Shown here: positions 38,501 through 48,098 of the stretch, in pieces
Position numbering within the stretch: position 1 is the first letter of the stretch
Layout: each line of letters starts with the position of its first letter
Source: Bolinopsis microptera
Taxonomy: Eukaryota; Ctenophora; Tentaculata; Lobata; Bolinopsidae
Direction: 5' to 3'
Assembly: GCF_026151205.1 (NCBI RefSeq)
Contig: NC_087075.1
Coordinates: forward strand, 11,950,303-12,014,302
Length of the DNA: 64,000 nt
Position numbers and translations under genes: made by a program
Notes under the pieces: generated by a model
What the model saw: only the letters and a program-made list of their open reading frames with translations
The model's database searches: none
What the model was told of the DNA's origin: nothing

Positions 38501-41500
38501 TCTTCTGCAATTTCATTAAATTAACTTGATATTGGGTAAATTTCCAAGGAAATGGTCGAGATATCTCAAGTCACGAGTCAGTACAGTTATTTGATGAGTC
38601 AACGATATGATAACATACATTTTGCAGGCAAAGATTGCGCACATAACCACATTTTTAGAGCAGTACAGGATCTACTCCCACAATGTTCTGGAAGTTATAG
38701 TGAAGGCCGCATTCTCAGAGGTACTCATGATATTCTTCATGTTTTACAAAAAAAATGCAGTGTACCATTTTAATTTCAACCACCAAGGTTATTTTGTGTT
38801 CCTCAAGGTCGTAACATAGGTCCAGTTTTAAAATATGCATTCTGCTACTGGAGGAATTAATTTAATTTAGTTCGAGGAGTTCTCAATCTCCTCGCGTCCT
38901 AAGATGGCGTTTCTCTTGTCGCATATACCAGGAGGTATAGTGTATACCAGGAGGTATGGGGATAATTGTAACAAGAAATTCTTACTCTTTAGCGCTAGGT
39001 TGAACCACTGTTGATGAAATTCTGGGGTAGCTTCTCAGACGAGGTGCTCTCTTCACTTAACCTCTTCTCTGATGTTGTTGCTTACTGCGATATTTTACTT
39101 TCAAAGGTACGTTATGTTACTTACTATCCGATTAATTTCAGAATTATCTTATCAATAAAAAGATTTCATAGCTTACTGCTTAGTACTATTGTCTATTACT
39201 AATAAATTAAAATTTCACGAATTAACTAATTTATTAACTAATTAACGTTATTGAAATTCAGACAATAATCTCACTCCTTCTCCCGACACCCCTTCATCCG
39301 ATACCTTCATCCTTAACACAAACTATAAGGAGCTTTTGTAAACAATATGGCGGCTGGACCAGAATGGCTGTTGCAGGTATCAAAATCTTTTTGTGAAATG
39401 TTTTTAGTTATTAATCAATTGTTAGTTCGTAAGTTAAAATTTCCTAGCTACTAATTAGATGTTACAGATAGTGGATGCACATTTATGGGGTTTTTCCAAT
39501 AATTGTACAACTGCAACTTTTAATAAGACATCATCGTCAAAACTCATTTATCTCTCTTACAGGATTACCAGGAAACATAGTCCAGGCAGTATTGCAAGCC
39601 TCTGATATATTCGTAGCTATGATGAGGAGACAAACCACTCTAACTCACATTGCTCAGGCAACCAGGTAAACTGAAGATCTGCCTACACCAGTAACCATGA
39701 CTACAGTACCAGTAACCATGACTACAGTGCCAGTAACCATGACTACAGTACCAGTAACCATGACTACAGTACCAGTAACCATGACTACAGTACCAGTAAC
39801 CATGACTACAGTACCAGTAACCATGACTACAGTACCAGTAACCATGACTACAGTACCAGTAACCATGACTACAGTACCAGTAACCATGACTGCAGTACCA
39901 GTAACCATGACTGCAGTACCAGTAACCATGACTACAGTACCAGTAACCATGACTACAGTACCAGTAACCATGACTACAGTACCAGTAACCATGACTACAG
40001 TACCAGTAACCATGACTACAGTACCAGTAACCATGACTACAGTACCAGTAACCATGACTACAGTACCAGTAACCATGACTACAGTACCAGTAACCATGAC
40101 TACAGTACCAGTAACCATGACTACAGTACCAGTAACCATGACTACAGTACCAGTAACCATGACTACAGTACCAGTAACCATGACTACAGTACCAGTAACC
40201 ATGACTACAGTACCAGTAACCATGACTACAGTACCAGTAACCATGACTACAGTACCAGTAACCATGACTGCAGTACCAGTAACCATGACTATAAGGTTAC
40301 TTATCTCAAACCACTCTAACTCACATTGCTCAGGCTACCAGGTAAACACCAGTTAAACTGGGTCTGATGAGCATCTTGTAACTTACACTACTAGTAACCA
40401 TAGTTACACAAATAGTTACCATAGTTACACTCCTAGTAACCATAGTTACACTACTAGTACCCACTCTAACTCACATTACTCAGGCTACTAGGTAAACACC
40501 AGTTAAACTGGGTCTGATGAGCATCTTGTAACTTTGTAATAAGTAATGTCCAATGTCCATTGATAATGGACTCTTCCTGTGCACGCTACTTAACGTCCAT
40601 CAAGTGCATAATATGAGGAAGCTTTCATATTTATCCAGTTGTTTAATTAACATTGCTAATGACCCTCATTAGTACTTCAAGAAGGCTCGATATTTATCCA
40701 GTTGTTTAATTAAAATTGCTAATGACACTCATTCAGGACAGTACTGAGTAGCAGCAGTGCCGTGAGTCAAATGATACATGACTGGTGTCACCTTGATATC
40801 GATAGTATGACTCACCAGGTATATAAACATGACTTTTTAATCTTTTTGTTAACATCTAAAACTGAAGATATGCCTACATACCAGATTCTCAGTCAGTGAA
40901 CTGGTCAAGACCAAGTTTAATTATCTCAAAAACACCTCTACTTTTTTCACTTAAAAGACTCATGAACAAAGGATCGGAACCAATATTTACTTTAACACTC
41001 CGCAGGCAATGTTCCTATTCACAAGTCCAGAAGGTGATATGAGTAGTGGGACACTGAAGAGGATCCAGAGTGAGTTCAGTGAGTTGCTAGGGGAACAAGC
41101 AAGCGTGGAGGAGTACGCGGAGTGGATCAAGGAACTAATTGACAAGTTCGTGGTCAAGGTTAGTAGAATTTAGAGATTATATAGTAGATTAAACCTAGAT
41201 CCAATCCAAGATCTACTCACAGTCAGTGATTTAAACTGTTAACTTTGTGGGGTTCAAAAACACACGAGGATAGGAAGGAGAGGTTACTGAAATAAAACTG
41301 GTTTGGTTTACTAACACATTTTCAGAAGAGCGACAGTGAGGAGACGTTTAAAAACCACGCCCAGAAGTTTGTATCACAGTGGTCCTACTTCATCTCCAGG
41401 ATTGTGAGGGATCTCACCTTGCGGAGTGCTCCCAGTTTTGGTACAGTCAAATAAAGTCTACCTTGTGAAGTTAATAATCAATTACAACGAATGACTTTTA

Positions 41501-44500
41501 TATAAAGTGAATTTATTTCTTGAATAATTGAATTTATTTCTTGAACTCCTCTTGTTATAGAGTTATAGCATTTTACGAGATTCAAATGATTCATTATGAT
41601 TTAACGTCAACGGCTGTTACAATACTTTAAACTCCCACTTCAGGTTCATTTCACCTGCTCCACATGCTGTTACAATACTATTAACTCCCACTTCAGGTTC
41701 ATTTCACCTGCTCCACATGCTGTTACAATACTATTAACTCCCACTTCAGGTTCATTTCACCTGCTCCACATGCTGTTACAATACTATTAACTCCCACTTC
41801 AGGTTCATTTCACCTGCTCCACATGCTGTTACAATACTATTAACTCCCACTTCAGGTTAATTTCACCTGCTCCACATGCTGTTACAATGCTTTAAACTCC
41901 CACTTCAGGTTCATTTCACCTGCTCCACATGCTGTTACAATACTTTAAACTCCCACTTCAGGTTCATTTCATCTGCTCCACATGCTGTTCTCCGACTACG
42001 TGCTGCATCTTGTAGAGGAGCATCAACAAAGTGCACTGCAGGCTGAGCTGTGGTTAGTAGCATTGCCATTATATATTTTTTGTTTTTATTTTGTTTAGGG
42101 AACAAACTTGCTACAATGGTAGATGGCCTCCAAAGGTTCAGAAAAGGTAAGCATGTGATGACACCATGAGGTTTAATTTCGTGTTGTAGTCACGTGTAAA
42201 ACCACAAAGTGCTTAGTTTGTATGGGACCCACTCAACTATTAACTAAGATCATCATTAATAGCAGATGGCCTTCGAAGGTTCAGAAAAGGTAAGCATGCG
42301 AGTTTTTAATCTCGTGTTGTAGTCATTAGTCACGTGTAAAAACGACGAAGGGGGTTAACCCCTAATTGCGAGTGATAAGGCTGAAACATTTTATACTGGA
42401 TAGTTCTATAGTTAGATAAGAATTATATTCAATTAAAGCATCGTTTGAGCCCAAGAAGCTGCTCGGTACTAGGCAGAAAGTTGTCTTGGGATCGTTGCAA
42501 TGTGTTCCACGTGTTGTAGGCATTGGTAGCTTGATAGTCATGGGTAGTTATGGCGACACAACCCACTTGCTCTCTGTGTTTACAGATCGTACCTTAACCC
42601 TCCCATGCCCTACCCTTATATTACTAGCACCTGCTCATTTTATAATTTGTAATTAACTACGCAACCCGTACTGTTATATTATTGGTATGTGATAACTTAC
42701 CAGTTGCCATGGAATAAACGGATAGAACGAGGAAAATGAAATGATCATTTGCAGCGTTAATTTGGGCACGAGGTTTTAGTGACCTGTAGTCTAACGAGTC
42801 ATGAGTGCCCCAGTTCTAAACTTATAGTTATGAATATTATAATTAGTTATAATTACAGTGAGAGGAGTTAAGTATGCAGTCTTATGTCTAGAATTTATTA
42901 TCTTACGGTCGCGCCAACATCTTCATCTTATGCTATTAAGTGTATAACATAGACCCGATAAATATTTCTTTCAAGTTTTCTTTGTTCATTTATATCTAAA
43001 AGCTATCTACAAATTTATATCAGTGCTTTCAATTAATTTGATGCACTAATTTATACAGATTATCCGTAATACTAGGTTTAATTATCAGAATAACGTAAAT
43101 TTAACAACTGCTATTCTTTATTTGATAACACCTAATTATTTTGTAGATAGACAAGAAAATGTTCCGATTATTGATACCACTAATCTCATTCACCTTGTTT
43201 TGTCTTATCAGCCCTGGTATGCCTTCCCCTCCTGACAAACCTTCTCCTGACGAACCTTCTCCTGACGAACCTTCTCCTGACAAACCTTCTCCTGACGAAC
43301 CTTCTCCTGACGAACCTTCTCCTGACAAACCTTCTCCTGACGAACCTTCTCCTGACGAACTTCTCCTGACGAACCTTCTCCCTGACGAACCTTCTCCTGA
43401 CGAACCTTCTCCTGACGAACCTTCTCCTGACGAACCTTCTCCTGACGAACCTTCTCCTGACGAACCTTCTCCTGACGAACCTTCTCCTGACGAACCTTCT
43501 CCTGGACGAACCTTCTCCTGACGAACCTTCTCCTGACGAACCTTCTCCTGACGAACCTTCTCCTGACAAACCTTCTCCTGACGAACCTTCTCCTGACGAA
43601 CCTTCTCCTGACGAACCTTCTCCTGACGAACCTTCTCCTGACGAACCTTCTCCTGACGAACCTTCTCCTGACGAACCTTCTCCTGACGAACCTCCTTCTA
43701 CAGACGAACCTCCTTCTAGTTCTAGTTACGAAACTCTTTCTACTAGTACTTCTCCTAACAAACTTCCTACAGCTGTCCCACTAACTATTCCTAACATCGT
43801 TAACCTAAATGATTATCCTGGGATAATTCCAGCCCTTGAGGAACAGTCCAAAGGAAAGTGCCAACCAACTCACAAAATCTTTATCAAATCTGGAGACTCC
43901 TCTCATCTACTCAATGTTATTAATACTAGTCGTAATGCAAATATAACGGAAGGTGTGTGTCAATTCCCGGTTAGCGCCATGGATCTTGTGCTCAGAGAAG
44001 ACATTTCTTCTTCGTGGATAATAGCAATTTCTGAAGTACCCTGGTTCTGCAAACTCGATAACAACAACCGATACTGCGACGCAATTTCTGATTGCCTCAC
44101 AGACGAATGTGGCTGTACCAGTAAAGAAGTTTTCTTTTGTCCAAAACGCACTGGATGTGTTACCTTTCCACAGTTGTGTGATGGTAAGAATGATTGTCTT
44201 GATGGCGCAGATGAGTGTTTATGCGAGGGTTTTGTGGAAGTAGAATGTCCTATCCTAAACTCCTCAAGTATTTGCTTGTCACAAAGAGAATACTGTGAAA
44301 AAAGAACTCCATTTCAGAGTTAAACTATTCATGCACCTTTCATAATATTGAAAATGTTGACTGCTCTGCAGTTTCGGATAATGAAAACCGTCTCATCAAC
44401 CCTATCAACCGATGCCTCAACGATAATATCATACACCTCTTCGAAGTCGATAATAATGAAGATATTTCCAGCTACTGTAAAACAAACTGCTCTGAGACTC

Positions 44501-47422
44501 CTGACTTTGATGATGAAAAATGGGCTAAGTTTTGCGACAGAATCGTGTTAAAAAGTATGGGTAAGTTCAAGCAGATTGATTTCACTTGTACGCCCAAATA
44601 CTATGATGAAACCTGCCAATTATCTAAACTATGTGACGGAGAATTAGATTGTTCTAACGGTGCGGATGAGGCAGAATGTCCAGGTCGTTTCTATTGCTCC
44701 CTCAATACCTCTGAGAGTACAGAGTGGGTGACTCCTGATAAAACTTGTGATAATATCAAACATTGCTCCAACGGGCGTGACGAATGTGATCCCTGTAACT
44801 CAGATGGGTTATCCAATCTCCTCCTCAGTTCTTACTTTCTGCTTGCTTTCACAGCTATTGCAGGAGTCTCAGCAATAGCACTGAACTTTAGAGGGGGGAT
44901 CAGATGTTTCAACAGCAACCCTTCCACATCAGCCGGCAAAGTTGACAGATTGTTGTGTCTCCAGGTTCTTTTCTTTGATGGTAGTATGGGTCTGTATAAC
45001 TGTGGTATTGTGGTGGCAGCCCTGGTTCTTCGTGTGAATGGCAACTACTGTCTTCAAGATGAAAGTTGGAGATCAAGTATCTTCTGCCAGGCACTTGGAC
45101 TGACATTCTCAATAGCTTCACATGGATCCCTCAGTGCAATAGCCCTTATGAGTGTAGTCAGGTGTATTAATTGTGTCAGAGTACATCATCAAACCAAACT
45201 TAAAACAATATTTATAACATCTGCCATACTTATTGCCATAAATGTGATCAACGCATTGATTCCCATCCTTCCTTTGGTTGCCATACAAAACATCTTCCGT
45301 ACAGACGTGTTCTTTAAAAACTTTCTAGATAATCCCTTCATCAGCTCTAGCTATGTAAACATGACCAGGTTAGACCAAATACATGAAACATATTACTCTA
45401 ACAAAACTGATCTGTACACAACAGTCAGGGACCTCAACATCATCACCAGTAAAGACAACATATTCGATATCATAGAGATCGGATATTATGGAAACACCCG
45501 TCTGTGTGTCCACAACGTCTTTAAAGAACAGGAATCCTACTTCATCTATAAACTCTCCTACCTTATTATAGTATCGCTACTTCTGGTCATAGTTACTCTC
45601 ACTTACCTCATCATAGTTAGAAAGCAGTTAGTTTCTCGACGTGAAGTGGGAGACATTGGGGGTGGGATGAACAGACAGAACGCTGCAGCCCCCTCATTAG
45701 CTCTGAAGGTTTCTCTGATGATAGGAACACAGCTAGCAAGTTGGTCGTCTTTTATCGGGGCTGCTGTGTACTTCCAAATAGTTAGTGATAGTCCTCCTCC
45801 TCTACTGTTTGAAGTGCTAGCTCTGGTTGTTCTACCCATTAACAGCATTCTGAACCCCATTTTCTACAGTGAACTGTACAAGAATATAAATACTCGTTTT
45901 TGGAGAAGCTGGAGAGGATTCACTTCAAGAATGCACTAGTGCATTCAATCTTTATCCAACAAGACCCCAAACCTCCCGACAAACATATCATGCACAACAG
46001 TAAAGTGTACATTAAAGACCATGCATCGAGACAGTAGGAAATTCACTTTTTAAACAGGGAAATCAAGTAGGCCCGTTTTTAAATGAACAAGAAAATAACA
46101 CTCAATCTAAAAATAATACTGAACTTATCATCCTTACTAAACGTTTTATCTTTCTACCAATGACACCTTGATAAGTTCCTTATCGTTTATCTCGTGTTTG
46201 CCACACGTTGCATGATATATCATAACAATTTAGTAGCTGTATAGTTTTATCAGTTCGTATAAGTTATAAAATATAAATTTGCAGTTGTTAATTTTCGAGT
46301 GCAGATAGTTCGCATCAAATAAATATATTTTCAGAGTATGAATACGTTGTAATCAGTAACTTAATATCTACTTACCTTTATCATAACATCGTTATCACTG
46401 CGTCAAATAAAAAACAACCAGAAATGTGTTTTAAGAATAATCAAACTCAATATTACAATAAATATAAGGCTAAATAGCTAAATTTAATAACATTTATAAA
46501 TAACCGGTTTCCAAAAACCTTCAACCTGGACAAAATCTTCAAATTCACTTCTGTAAATTGTACATTTCAGGGCCTCGTTAACCGGAGAAAAGTGCCAGCC
46601 CACATTCCCCTCCGTAGCAGCTGAACACCAAACATCAACTAACCAACACATCCCAACAAGTCACAGTAAGGGGACGTCATCACCACAAAACTTGGCTCCA
46701 TCCCAGCAAAACATGATGTCATCACAACAAAACATGGCGCCATTATGTCAAAGTAATGGAACCTTAATACAACCCAGAATCAATAATATCGACAAAACTT
46801 CCCTTTCTCCTGGGCACGAAACAGAAATCTCCGTAGTTGACGATTATGTTGAAGTGACGTCACAACCCCTGGAGATTGTGACGTCATCAAATGACGTCAT
46901 GATGACTTCACCGGAGGATATGATAATGTCTCATATAATGGGGAACCCACTCGATGAAACAGAAGACATCAATATGGTAAACCTCGATTGTTTAACTAAA
47001 CTTTGCTTTTTTCAACAAAGATTTGCCAAGATACCTGCTACATTCATTGCCCGGATATCAGTAATCAAAAGACTTTCTTTTAAAGTTTTAAGATTAAAGA
47101 ATCTATTATTACAACCACATTCCAAACCAGTTACCAGATCCAGGAAGTCAATAATAATTTAATAAATAGCAGCCTGCATAATATCTAATGCAACCACTGT
47201 CTTCAGGAGGGGAACGCCAGTATGCTCTCCTCGTCCCACAACAGCATTTTCTCCCTCTCTAACGGTCTCACTATCGGTAGAACAGCTAACAGGAACATCA
47301 TGCTGCAGAACACTTCCTCTGATATCCTGACTACTCAAGATATCATCCTAAACGAGGGAGACACCCTCTCTGAGAACTTGATGGAGGAAATATTGAAGTG
47401 CGTGTCCAATAGCAATATTTGA
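35567..47422 (+). CDS. RFX4/6: RFX-family winged-helix transcription factor (RFX4/6 type), 18 exons, about 729 aa
   Basis: Exons: 35567-35645, 36005-36118, 36292-36379, 36927-37050, 37290-37351, 37540-37651, 38304-38384, 38628-38720, 38999-39106, 39262-39376, 39563-39665, 40737-40818, 41006-41158, 41326-41440, 41962-42052, 42099-42146, 46571-46976, 47207-47422. All junctions are GT-AG and all phases agree (2190 nt). The DNA-binding domain (about residues 90-168) has NAASFGK and the recognition wing [15 protein letters not shown]. The conserved B/C and dimerisation region (about 230-500) includes [27 protein letters not shown] and [30 protein letters not shown] and SAPSFGSFHL point to RFX4/6 rather than RFX1-3. 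The C-terminal tail (523-729) is polar and disordered. The product is nuclear and binds X-boxes; family roles include ciliary, neural and endocrine gene control. Exon 2 has a CAGCAG tandem acceptor. A receptor gene copy lies in intron 16. Confidence 0.9.
36292..37651 (+). other. RFX exons 3-6: DNA-binding domain
   Basis: Exon 3 ends in TG and exon 4 begins G TTA, so the first Trp of the domain (…TQRW|LSENY) is split by the intron. Exon 4 ends at NAASFGK. Exon 5 carries the basic wing ([13 protein letters not shown]). Exon 6 starts with [11 protein letters not shown] frame reading from an ATG at 37499 through exon 6 is not the true start: bases 37499-37539 are intron. Confidence 0.9.
36711..36862. 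repeat. 12-bp minisatellite in RFX intron 3
   Basis: About 13 copies of a 12-bp unit of the type (ttaagagccggt), with variants aac/agc and cgg/cgt/cgc. It is confined to the intron just upstream of exon 4. Confidence 0.9.
37812..37865. repeat. 11-bp minisatellite in RFX intron 6
   Basis: About five units of ctgactggtta / ctgactggcca head to tail. It has no coding role. Confidence 0.85.
39685..40290. repeat. 21-bp minisatellite in RFX intron 11
   Basis: About 28 copies of a 21-bp unit (accatgactacagtaccagta) with rare t/c or a/g variants (ctgcag). It starts 20 bp after the exon 11 donor. Because 21 is divisible by three, both strands stay open and give false VPVTMTT / VMVTGTV proteins of over 200 residues. 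The phased RFX reading frame jumps over it, so it is intronic. Confidence 0.95.
40306..40535. repeat. Two intronic copies of the RFX exon 11 end and donor
   Basis: The last ~35 bases of exon 11 plus donor (ccactctaactcacattgct…accag|gtaaac, real copy 39630-39672) recur at about 40308-40348 and, with changes, at 40462-40498. The two intronic copies share a further ~40 bp downstream (gttaaactgggtctgatgag…). They are followed by tandem 'agtaaccatagttacac' motifs. These are decoy exon ends and donors. Confidence 0.8.
41609..41961 (+). repeat. 53-bp minisatellite, unit 1, about 7 copies (splice-acceptor repeat)
   Basis: Each unit contains aactcccacttcag|GTTC… followed by TCATTTCACCTGCTCCACATG, then a gttacaatac linker. 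The acceptor and coding part are the same as at the real RFX exon 15 that ends the array at 41962. Each unit is therefore a copy of a 3' splice site plus the first ~26 coding bases (G-S-F-H-L-L-H-M-L). Confidence 0.95.
42263..42289 (+). CDS. Duplicated 27-nt RFX microexon (16b), in frame
   Basis: Exon 16 ends in AGATGGCCTCCAAAGGTTCA…AAAAG|gtaagc. A second copy (with TTCG for TCCA) lies about 140 bp downstream after an acceptor (taatag|C). It has the same donor and would insert nine residues (…RWPSKVQKR) without changing phase. It is a candidate optional exon. Confidence 0.5.
43159..45939 (+). pseudogene. LDL-A / 7TM receptor, copy 1, nested in RFX intron 16, disrupted
   Basis: Same architecture as the intact copy at 54939: signal peptide ([20 protein letters not shown]), low-complexity spacer, Cys-rich ectodomain with three LDL-A modules (first one [14 protein letters not shown]), then seven membrane segments. 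The spacer is a 15-bp minisatellite (PSPDE)n at 43226-43690. It contains a compensated pair of single-base changes near 43360-43390 and an uncompensated extra G near 43504, which ends the signal-peptide frame at 43521. A second frame break near 44310 separates LDL-A1 from the rest. From 44545 to 45939 the second and third LDL-A modules and all seven helices are open ([20 protein letters not shown] intact). It is read as a pseudogene, or as an allele with sequencing errors in homopolymers. Orientation is the same as RFX. Confidence 0.75.
43226..43690 (+). repeat. 15-bp coding-type minisatellite (PSPDE)n
   Basis: About 31 copies of ccttctcctgacgaa, a few with aaa for gaa. It lies at the point where the intact copy 2 has only a short PPPPPDVPP spacer. 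Length instability here is the likely cause of one frame break. Confidence 0.95.
46571..47422 (+). other. RFX exons 17-18: disordered C-terminal tail
   Basis: Exon 17 (406 nt) continues the exon 16 codon AG|G and encodes a Gln/Ser/Thr-rich tail with repeated QNM/QNL ([13 protein letters not shown]). Exon 18 (216 nt) ends [16 protein letters not shown] and stop. Frames starting at 46692 or 47222 are internal parts of these exons. Exon 17 contains three TGACGTCA palindromes (46855, 46879, 46892). Confidence 0.8.
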
Positions 47423-47805
47423 GTTTCTGATTTATGATGAACTAAAAGTTTGGGTGGTGTGTAGATAGCTTTGGGTGATTTGTACAGATTTTTAATTTTC
47501 CATCTGTTTTCAGATTATTTATGAGTTTACAGTTGATCGGTCAACCATTTCAGAAGAATTATCTTAATTTAGTGATCGTGTTTAATACAGAATGATTTTG
47601 TACAGATTTCTATTGAGACTTTGTGAATTTTAATGATGACTCTATCTTGTTTATATAGTAAGCTATTGTAGATTAAACCTAGATCTAATCCAAGGTCTAG
47701 TCACAGTCAGTGATTTAATCTGCAAGCTTTGTGGTTCAAAACAACAAGTAATGAGAGGGTAGTGGTACTGAAATAAAACTGGTTTGGTTAACACATTTTC
47801 AAAAG

Positions 47806-47917
47806 AGGGATAGTGAGGAGACGTTTCAAAACCACGCCCAAAAGTTTGTAACACAGTGGTCCTATTTCATCTCCAGGATTGTGAGAGATCTCACCTTGCG
47901 GAGTGCTCCCAGTTTTG
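47806..47917 (+). pseudogene. Duplicated RFX exon 14
   Basis: Encodes RDSEETFQNHAQKF then [13 protein letters not shown], with two substitutions from the parent. The acceptor has changed from ttcag to tcaaaag, moving the usable AG by a few bases. It belongs to the partial RFX copy whose downstream exons are broken. Confidence 0.75.
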
Positions 47918-48098
47918 GTATGGTCGAATAAAGTCTACCTTGTGAATTTAATAATCAGTATTATATCAGTATATCCCGCAATACAACGAATGAGTTTTAT
48001 ATAAAGTGAATTTATTTCTGGAATAAATTGAATTTATTTCTTGAACTCCTCTTGTTATAGAAGTATAGCATTCTACAATTCATTATGATTAAACGTCA

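Larger units (their letters stand above)
41185..47650 (+). repeat. Segmental duplication unit 1 (RFX exons 14-18 with nested receptor)
   Basis: The sequence starting tagattaaacctagat at about 41185 recurs at 47668, and collinear similarity continues through RFX exons 14-18, the 53-bp repeat, the receptor gene and the trailing sequence. Unit 1 retains intact RFX exons. Its receptor is disrupted. Confidence 0.85.

Noticed and set aside
39654-40356. Open frames of over 200 codons (VPVTMTT / VMVTGTV) on both strands
   Set aside because: They come from a 21-bp tandem repeat that keeps all frames open; the phased RFX exons place it in an intron.
43186-43569. Arg-rich RRRFV repeat protein on the minus strand
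   Set aside because: Antisense of the PSPDE coding minisatellite.
44545-45939. 464-codon frame as a stand-alone short receptor
   Set aside because: It opens with GTG and continues in frame from upstream ectodomain sequence homologous to copy 2; it is the remaining open part of a disrupted longer gene.
46692-47422. Frames at 46692 and 47222 as independent genes
   Set aside because: They are internal to RFX exons 17 and 18, which join in phase with exon 16.
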